Assembly: GCA_944388405.1 (NCBI GenBank)
Contig: CALXIQ010000007.1
Span: forward strand, 124,001-188,000
Direction: 5' to 3'
DNA length: 64,000 nucleotides
Origin: an uncultured Ruminococcus sp.
GTDB taxonomy: Bacteria > Bacillota > Clostridia > Oscillospirales > Ruminococcaceae
Position numbers and translations under genes: made by a program. Each line of letters starts with the position of its first letter. The first letter of the stretch is position 1. Shown here in pieces: positions 58,925 through 64,000 of the stretch. A model generated the notes under the pieces. It was not told where the DNA came from. It ran no database searches and worked only from the letters and a program-made list of their open reading frames with translations.

Positions 58925-60034
58925 ATGGGCAGTAAAACTACGGTAAAGCATTATAAATATAAAAATATTGCCGCTGCTATGGCAGTACTGCTGATTTGTA
59001 TTCTGGCAATTTCATCCTCCTGCAGTTCAGGCTCTGCGGATGATTCCGACAATTCTGCCGCTTCAGGGAGCTCTGCGGCAGCAAACGACGCTTCTTCGAC
59101 AAATAATAGCTCCGACCAGGTATTTATAGCTCCCGAGCTGACGCAGAATTACAGATATATAAGCGTCAGAAACAGCGAAGCTTTAGGCAGCGGAGACCTT
59201 ATTCTCCTTAATTCCACCTATTCTTACGAGGGCGGAGTTCCCACAGATCTGGACGGCGTTTACGGTTATTTGTTTGACGATAACGGGGCGCAGATTGCTT
59301 CCACCAGCAGCACTCAGGTTATGGGCAGAGAGGAAATGCTTAATGCCTTCAACTTGATGCTGCAGGATTTCTATGCGGAAACGGGACTCAGCACCCTGAT
59401 GGTTAATGATATGTATATCGGACCTACCTCGGAGGAGGAAGAGGAAAGCGAGGAGGATTATACGTCTGATATGCCCTGCTACGAACACGATTCTGGGCTG
59501 GCTCTGGATTTGCAGCTGTATCTTGCAGAAGCGTCGCTTTATCCCGAATTTGACGGCACGGGCGATTATTCCTGGATAATGGAAAACTGCTGGAGATACG
59601 GTTTTGTTCAGAGATACACACAGGATAAAACTTCCGTAACGGGAGTTGAACAGATGGCTAATCATTTCAGATATGTAGGCGTTCCTCATGCGGAGATTAT
59701 GCATCGGAACGGTCTTTGCCTTGAGGAGTACATTGATTTTATAAAACAGTACTCTTTTGAAGACCCATACAGCTTTGAGGATTCAAACGGCAACTGCTAC
59801 GCAATATACTATACTCAGATGAGCAGTGAAACAAATACCAACTGTCCCATACCACTTAACGAAAACGACGAAGAATACCCTTACGAAATATCTGGCGATA
59901 ACGTAAGCGGCTATATTATCTGCGCAACGCTGGCGTCTGCCGAGGGAGATGCCGAACAGGTGGATTCCCAGCAGAGTGCAAACGACGCTTCATCGGTTGC
60001 GGACGATTCCGTTGCCGAAAGTCAGGCGGAATAA
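58925..60034 (+). CDS. D-Ala-D-Ala carboxypeptidase, VanY-like (M15B) lipoprotein
   Basis: This 369-residue protein has a lipoprotein signal ending I-S-S-S-C near 34, a long Ser/Asp/Ala linker and an M15B peptidase domain (about 65-260). Zinc ligands are seen in E-H-D-S-G-L-A-L-D-L (His, Asp) and H-F-R-Y-V-G-V-P-H-A (His), with W-R-Y-G-F-V-Q-R-Y between. It trims the terminal D-Ala of peptidoglycan stems outside the membrane. An acidic insert (E-E-E-E-E-S-E-E) and a Ser/Asp-rich C-terminal tail are unusual. AAGGAAGG precedes the ATG. Confidence 0.88.
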   Translation: MGSKTTVKHYKYKNIAAAMAVLLICILAISSSCSSGSADDSDNSAASGSSAAANDASSTNNSSDQVFIAPELTQNYRYISVRNSEALGSGDLILLNSTYSYEGGVPTDLDGVYGYLFDDNGAQIASTSSTQVMGREEMLNAFNLMLQDFYAETGLSTLMVNDMYIGPTSEEEEESEEDYTSDMPCYEHDSGLALDLQLYLAEASLYPEFDGTGDYSWIMENCWRYGFVQRYTQDKTSVTGVEQMANHFRYVGVPHAEIMHRNGLCLEEYIDFIKQYSFEDPYSFEDSNGNCYAIYYTQMSSETNTNCPIPLNENDEEYPYEISGDNVSGYIICATLASAEGDAEQVDSQQSANDASSVADDSVAESQAE

Positions 60035-60055
60035 AAATTAAGGAGTGTAATTGTT

Positions 60056-60892
60056 GTGAATACGGAAACTGTTGAGCTGAAAGTTGATTACTCTGCGGCG
60101 GGAGTGAGTTCTGAGGGCTGCTATGCTACCCTTGACTGCTATACTAATACATATAACGCTGAAATGGGAAAAAGAGCTCACAGAGCGGTTTTAATCTGTC
60201 CCGGCGGCGGCTACGACTACTGCTCGGAGCGTGAGGCGGAACCTGTGGCTTTAAGGTTTCTGGGAGCGGGCATCAACGCCTTTGTGCTGAGATATTCCTG
60301 CGTTAAAAAGAAATTCCCAACGGCGGCTCTGGAATGCGCCGAAGCTATCAGGCACATACGCCGGAATGCTGAAAAATACGATATTGATCCTGACAAAATT
60401 GTGGTAATCGGCTTCTCTGCCGGAGGACATCTGGCGGGTACTCTTGCAAACTTCTGGGACAGCCAGCTGCTTACAAAGCCCCTCGGCTGCACGCCTGAGG
60501 ACATTAAGGTAAACGGGTCTGTACTTTGCTATCCCGTTATTACAAGCGACCCTCAGTATGCTCACGAGGGCTCGATTTTAAACCTTCTGGGAGAAGAAAA
60601 GTCGGAAGAAATCAGAGAGCTTGTATCTCTTGAAAAGAGAGTTCACGACGCCACTCCCCCTACCTTTCTGTGGCACTGCTCCGACGACGGCTGCGTTCCT
60701 GTGGAAAATTCCTTGCTTTATATGTCGGCGCTTTCAAGGAATCACATACCCTTTGAAAGCCACATTTACGACAGCGGCGGTCACGGTCTTGCGCTGTGCG
60801 ACGCCACCACGGCTACCTGGGAAGGTCATTATCAGCCGGTAGCCGCAGGCTGGGCCAAGCTTGCAATAGACTGGGTTTTGAGATTAAAATAG
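60056..60892 (+). CDS. Alpha/beta-hydrolase, probable carbohydrate acetyl esterase
   Basis: This 278-residue esterase lacks a signal peptide. The oxyanion region is C-P-G-G-G-Y. The nucleophile is in I-G-F-S-A-G-G-H-L, the Asp is probably in H-C-S-D-D-G-C-V-P, and the His in S-G-G-H-G-L. This resembles the BD-FAE/XynB-type acetyl xylan esterases of gut Clostridia, which remove acetyl groups from oligosaccharides in the cytoplasm. The substrate is inferred. The start is GTG at 60056 with AAGGAG 11 bases upstream. Confidence 0.82.
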   Translation: MNTETVELKVDYSAAGVSSEGCYATLDCYTNTYNAEMGKRAHRAVLICPGGGYDYCSEREAEPVALRFLGAGINAFVLRYSCVKKKFPTAALECAEAIRHIRRNAEKYDIDPDKIVVIGFSAGGHLAGTLANFWDSQLLTKPLGCTPEDIKVNGSVLCYPVITSDPQYAHEGSILNLLGEEKSEEIRELVSLEKRVHDATPPTFLWHCSDDGCVPVENSLLYMSALSRNHIPFESHIYDSGGHGLALCDATTATWEGHYQPVAAGWAKLAIDWVLRLK

Positions 60893-60981
60893 TTTAAACG
60901 AGCTTTTTTGAAAATTATTCTTAACAGAAATCAAGCTTCTGACATAAGATAAATCATCAGATTATTTTTGGAGGGATTTAT

Positions 60982-62049
60982 ATGTCAGAAGTTTATTTTT
61001 TAGGCGCAACCACCTCAAACGGTTTTTCCACCCAGTTCGGCAAAGTCATTGAGGAGAGCGGTATGTACACCTACATTCTCAAAGGCGGAGCAGGCACGGG
61101 AAAATCGTCGCTGATGAAAAAGGTGGCAAATCATTTTGAAAAAACTCAGCACGTTGAAAGGTATTACTGCTCTTCAGACCCAAACTCGCTGGACGCGGTT
61201 GTTTTAAACAGCTCAAAAGTTGTAATTGTGGACGGAACGTCGCCTCACGTTTTTGACCCTCTTGTTCCCGGAGTGGCTCAGAAAATAATCAACTTAGGCG
61301 ATTACTGGAACGAGGAGATGCTCAAGGCAAACGGAGAGGCAATTACACAGGTAACTGCGGCAAACAAATCAATGCTTGCAAGGGCAAAACGCTTTACCGC
61401 CGCCGTTTCAAACATATACTCGGATACATATCAGATAGGCTCTGATTGTATTCTATCCGACAAGCTCGATTCCTTTATCGAGCGCTTCAAGAAAAAGATT
61501 CTGGGCAAAAAAGGAAACGGAAGCGGTGTAAAAAAATATCGTCAGCTGACGGCTCTTACCGAATACGGCATTTACACTCTCGCCGAAACCCTTGACGATT
61601 ATTTTGACATTTACTATATTTCAGACGATTACTTTGCCGTTTCCGATTATCTTATTTCCGTGCTTTCGGACGAAGCTGCCGCCAGAGGTTACGACGTTAT
61701 TGTCTGTCCCGGTCAGATGTTTAACAACACGGCTTATGAGCATATGCTTATTCCCGAGTTGGGAATCGCCCTTGTCAACGGCAGCGCGATAAAGGAATAC
61801 AGCCTGACGGGAAAGCAGCTTAATCTTACCCGCTTCTACGACAAAAAGCTTATTGCTCAGCGCAAGACAAGGCTTAAAATGAACAAAGCCGCCTGCAAGG
61901 ATCTGACCGACGAAGCGGCAAGCACCATCAAAGCCGCCAAGGAAATTCATGACGAGATAGAAAGCTATTACATCGCTTCCATGGACTTTGACAAGATAAA
62001 TGCGGTGACCGAAAGTATCATCGGTGAAATAGAAAGCAAAGAGAGCTGA
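60982..62049 (+). CDS. P-loop ATPase of PRK06851-like type
   Basis: This 355-residue protein has Walker A G-G-A-G-T-G-K-S-S near 36, a hydrophobic V-V-I-V-D-G-T strand that may be Walker B near 82, and an alpha-helical middle region (about 105-195). It then has a second half with Y-D-V-I-V-C-P and N-T-A-Y-E-H-M. The layout resembles an uncharacterised Clostridia/Bacillus family. No partner domain is seen. GGAGGG lies before the ATG, and a strong terminator follows. Confidence 0.7.
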   Translation: MSEVYFLGATTSNGFSTQFGKVIEESGMYTYILKGGAGTGKSSLMKKVANHFEKTQHVERYYCSSDPNSLDAVVLNSSKVVIVDGTSPHVFDPLVPGVAQKIINLGDYWNEEMLKANGEAITQVTAANKSMLARAKRFTAAVSNIYSDTYQIGSDCILSDKLDSFIERFKKKILGKKGNGSGVKKYRQLTALTEYGIYTLAETLDDYFDIYYISDDYFAVSDYLISVLSDEAAARGYDVIVCPGQMFNNTAYEHMLIPELGIALVNGSAIKEYSLTGKQLNLTRFYDKKLIAQRKTRLKMNKAACKDLTDEAASTIKAAKEIHDEIESYYIASMDFDKINAVTESIIGEIESKES

Positions 62050-62087
62050 AGATTTAGATTGCAATTCTACAGAACCTTATATATACA

Positions 62088-62124
62088 AAAAACATCGGGC
62101 TATTTACAAGTCCGATGTTTTTTT
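62088..62124 (+). terminator. Terminator after the P-loop ATPase gene
   Basis: AAACATCGG (62090-62098) pairs with CCGATGTTT (62112-62120), followed by a T-run. It can also serve the convergent nucleotidyltransferase gene. Confidence 0.85.
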
Positions 62125-62153
62125 GTATTATGTATCAATATTGTATCTTTAAC

Positions 62154-63056
62154 TTACCACAGCTTTTCGGGATACACTCCGTCAGCCACCAGCTGTTTGA
62201 TGGAATCTGAAACCGCCTGCTTGTCCTCGGCGTATGTAACTCCGAACCATCTGTCGCTGCTTTCAAGCAGCTTACAGGTTGCCTTTTTGGTTTTCAGTAG
62301 CTTGTCAATAACAATAGGTAACAGAAACTCCGCCTTAGGGTCCTTGCTGTTTTCCTCAAGGAAGCTTACAAATTCCGATTTCAGCACGTCGATAAATTCG
62401 GGAGGACAACCCCACATATTCATAGAAACATAGCTGTTCTCGTCAATTTCGCAGCAATCTTCCTTTCCCGAAAGGACCTTTCCGTTTTCACGTCTGATAT
62501 TATAGGTTTCGGTTATTTCCACAAGGCTGCCGTCATTATCAACCTTACAAACGCCTCTTGTTACCGCTCCGTTGTCGCTGAGGGTGTTTTTCAGAATAAA
62601 GCCCGCCATGCTCAGCTCAAGAACCTCCGACTTTCCAAGGTTAGTCAGGTAGTTATAAAGCTTTACAAAAGCCTCTTTACCGTAATAATCGTCCGCATTG
62701 ATAACCACAAACGGCTCATTCACAACCCCCTTGCAGCACAGCACTGCATGTCCAGTGCCCCAAGGCTTTACTCTCTCGCTGTTTCTGAACCTTTCGGGAA
62801 TATCGGAGGTTTCCTGAAAAACATAGCTTACATTTACAAACTTGGCTATCCGGTCGCCTATCATTTTACAGAAAGCCTCTTCTATATCCTTTCTGATGAT
62901 AAAAACCACCTTATTAAAGCCTGCCTTGACCGCATCGTACACCGAATAATCCATGATTATTTCGTTGTTTGGACCCACCGGCTCAAGCTGTTTTATTCCG
63001 CCTCCAAAGCGACTTCCAAGACCTGCCGCCATAATAACCAATGTACAATCCTTCAT
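62154..63056 (-). CDS. Sugar-nucleotide-type NTP transferase
   Basis: This 300-residue enzyme has the nucleotidyltransferase signature M-A-A-G-L-G-S-R-F-G-G-x-K-Q near 10, P-W-G-T-G-H-A-V-L-C near 98 and V-I-N-A-D-D-Y-Y-G with metal-binding Asp. It is single-domain without a left-handed helix, so it is not GlmU. It probably activates a sugar or polyol phosphate with a nucleotide. The ATG at 63056 is favoured. Another ATG at 63068 lies inside a hairpin that separates it from the only strong AAAGGAGG (63091-63098). Confidence 0.85.
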   Translation of the reverse strand: MKDCTLVIMAAGLGSRFGGGIKQLEPVGPNNEIIMDYSVYDAVKAGFNKVVFIIRKDIEEAFCKMIGDRIAKFVNVSYVFQETSDIPERFRNSERVKPWGTGHAVLCCKGVVNEPFVVINADDYYGKEAFVKLYNYLTNLGKSEVLELSMAGFILKNTLSDNGAVTRGVCKVDNDGSLVEITETYNIRRENGKVLSGKEDCCEIDENSYVSMNMWGCPPEFIDVLKSEFVSFLEENSKDPKAEFLLPIVIDKLLKTKKATCKLLESSDRWFGVTYAEDKQAVSDSIKQLVADGVYPEKLW

Positions 63057-63066
63057 TAAGCCATCC

Positions 63067-63098
63067 ATGCCCGATTATATGGGCATATATCCTCCTTT
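63067..63098 (-). promoter_or_regulatory. Shine-Dalgarno separated from the start by a hairpin and mini-ORF
   Basis: On the minus strand AAAGGAGG (63091-63098) is followed by ATGCCC and GGGCAT (63081-63086 with 63067-63072), a six-base stem around ATATAATC. The first ATG (63086-63084) opens a three-codon frame M-P-I-stop. The gene start at 63056 is 11 bases beyond the hairpin. Folding would bring the ribosome site close to it, or the mini-ORF may feed reinitiation. Confidence 0.45.
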
Positions 63099-63188
63099 CG
63101 GGTGTCAAGATTATGCAAATACAAACCAGTTGACAACACATTCCACAGTTATCTGCATTTTTAAAAAATTCACAATATCATTGTTAAT

Positions 63189-63217
63189 ATTATATCACAT
63201 TTCTTTTCAATTGTCAA
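63189..63217 (-). promoter_or_regulatory. Consensus promoter of the NTP transferase gene
   Basis: On the minus strand TTGACA (63212-63217), exactly 17 bases and TATAAT (63189-63194), giving a leader of about 125 bases. The interval 63218-63530 holds only the terminator below and otherwise nothing recognised. Confidence 0.85.
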
Positions 63218-63343
63218 TATTTCTTGAAAATTTCCATTGATTTTTACATAAATACCGACATATTTCTTGCTATTCCAACAACTTAAGTTTTTATCGCAAA
63301 GTATTTATAAAATCAGTATTCATTCTTTAGGTGCACATACAGC

Positions 63344-63399
63344 AAAACGAAGCCGTTTATTTGCTTTAAGCGCTCTGCAAGAAATCGGCTTCGTTTTTT
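63344..63399. terminator. Long-loop terminator hairpin
   Basis: AAAACGAAGCCG (63344-63355) pairs with CGGCTTCGTTTT (63386-63397), followed by further T. The 30-base loop contains a small TTGC/GCAA stem. It most likely ends the leftward partial gene at 63531. Confidence 0.7.
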
Positions 63400-63530
63400 A
63401 TGCATTTGTATTTATACGTCTAATATTATACCGGGTCAAAAAGAGTTGTAGGTATATACCATTTATAATTTTTTGTCAATACTATTTTTATAAAATCACC
63501 CGGAGTACCGAATTGCAGCGTTACATCACA

Positions 63531-64000
63531 TTAAAAATCATACACCGTATCATCGTAATAAGAAATATAGCTTACTACGCCGTCTTCTATGCAGAATATC
63601 AGATATATTTCATCAGATCCGACCATGACGTTTGTATAGTCAGTGTTCTCAACGTCTATCTGAGTAAATACTCTTTCCAATTCCGATACGTCAGAACCTG
63701 TGGTAACTCCGTTTACAGAAAGCCAGCTTCCGTCATAGTCAGAAAAGCTTGCTATCGGAGCGTCAATGATGTCGATTGCCTCGTCGCTTGAATTGTATAA
63801 ATATGCCACTGCACTGTAATCATCGGCGTAAACGCTATAGCTTCCGAATGCTTCTATGGTGTCGTCATCGGCTGTCATGCCTAACGACTGCGTATCGGAA
63901 TATGTAGCCGGCAGGGAAAACTCTTCTCCCGCAAGGGTTATTTCATAATCGCTGAGGTCGACGTCATATTCAGAATATAAGCTGGTGGCGTCGTCATCCG
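63531..64000 (-). CDS. Partial acidic, probably exported protein (5' end cut by window edge)
   Basis: The reverse frame is open from the window edge to a TAA at 63531, about 156 residues without N-terminus. It is rich in Asp, Ser and Tyr with alternating strands: Y-E-I-T-L-A-G-E-E-F-S-L-P-A-T-Y, then S-V-Y-A-D-D-Y-S-A-V-A-Y-L-Y-N-S, and a late L-I-F-C-I-E-D-G-V-V-S-Y-I-S. The composition is that of a secreted lipoprotein's extracellular domain. No family was recognised. An internal ATG at 63878 is unlikely to be the true start, since coding continues upstream. Confidence 0.6.
   Translation of the reverse strand, partial: DDDATSLYSEYDVDLSDYEITLAGEEFSLPATYSDTQSLGMTADDDTIEAFGSYSVYADDYSAVAYLYNSSDEAIDIIDAPIASFSDYDGSWLSVNGVTTGSDVSELERVFTQIDVENTDYTNVMVGSDEIYLIFCIEDGVVSYISYYDDTVYDF

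Noticed and set aside
63267..63791. Forward frame of 174 codons near the right edge
   Set aside because: It crosses a terminator hairpin and is antisense to the acidic partial protein, which has better codon pattern.
1..64000. CRISPR array or known defence system
   Set aside because: No regularly spaced repeats of suitable length, and no cas, restriction or toxin-antitoxin genes were recognised; the WYL regulator alone is not enough.

Overview
This 64 kb window reads as chromosome from a gut or rumen Oscillospiraceae/Ruminococcaceae-type bacterium (Gram-positive, Clostridia). The reasons are the mid-40s GC, strong AGGAGG ribosome sites, Clostridia-type conserved genes (YfhO, RicT, DarA, DUF896, DUF4358 and DUF6062 proteins), a cohesin-like surface protein, and xylose/phosphoketolase metabolism. 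The species call is inference from gene content only.

Layout. 1-2 kb: phosphate uptake (pstS, start of pstC), with a circularly permuted PstS. 2.3-8 kb: an MFS transporter, then an envelope O-acylation module (SGNH hydrolase, DUF4358 lipoprotein, MBOAT acyltransferase, DHHW protein), ending in a block of tandem and dispersed repeats. 8.4-17.9 kb: rightward housekeeping genes recQ, dusB, rsmI, a TIGR04076 gene, rimI, a TrmN6-like methylase, tsaD and polA. 18-20.7 kb: YfhO. 20.8-27.9 kb: a nine-gene leftward phage head/tail operon (terminase small and large subunits, portal, protease-scaffold, capsid, two connectors, tail tube, hub-like protein). It has a leader terminator and its own final terminator, but no visible integrase, lysis, tape-measure or replication genes. 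28-32.7 kb: GNAT, TcdA and TtcA-family genes and a two-component system behind a CiaR-type box. 32.8-37.1 kb: a leftward operon resembling the Bacillus yaaO-darA-holB-ricT cluster without tmk, headed by a coiled-coil protein and a sigma-region-4-like protein. 37.6-46.5 kb: DUF896 and WYL regulator, a 25-residue membrane peptide, xylA, a heterodimeric ABC exporter, an acetyltransferase and apgM. 46.7-52.5 kb: a DUF4358-like lipoprotein with a probable start-proximal frameshift, tRNA-Leu with a duplicated 3' end, a polysaccharide deacetylase, the cohesin-like protein and phosphoketolase. 52.7-64 kb: a P-type ATPase homologue that has lost its catalytic motif, rlmB, a small membrane protein, a GTTGAAAAC repeat cluster, DUF6062, an OGG-type glycosylase, a VanY-type carboxypeptidase, an esterase, a P-loop ATPase, a nucleotidyltransferase and a partial secreted protein.

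How they fit together. xylA and xfp suggest xylose is isomerised and, after xylulose phosphorylation elsewhere, cleaved to acetyl phosphate and glyceraldehyde 3-phosphate; apgM serves lower glycolysis. The acyl-transfer module, YfhO, NodB deacetylase and VanY point to envelope remodelling. The best candidates for undescribed biology are the stripped-down phage-particle operon and the pseudo-P-type ATPase. Next come the iterated GTTGAAAAC array, the tRNA-Leu integration scar and the CiaR-like promoter.
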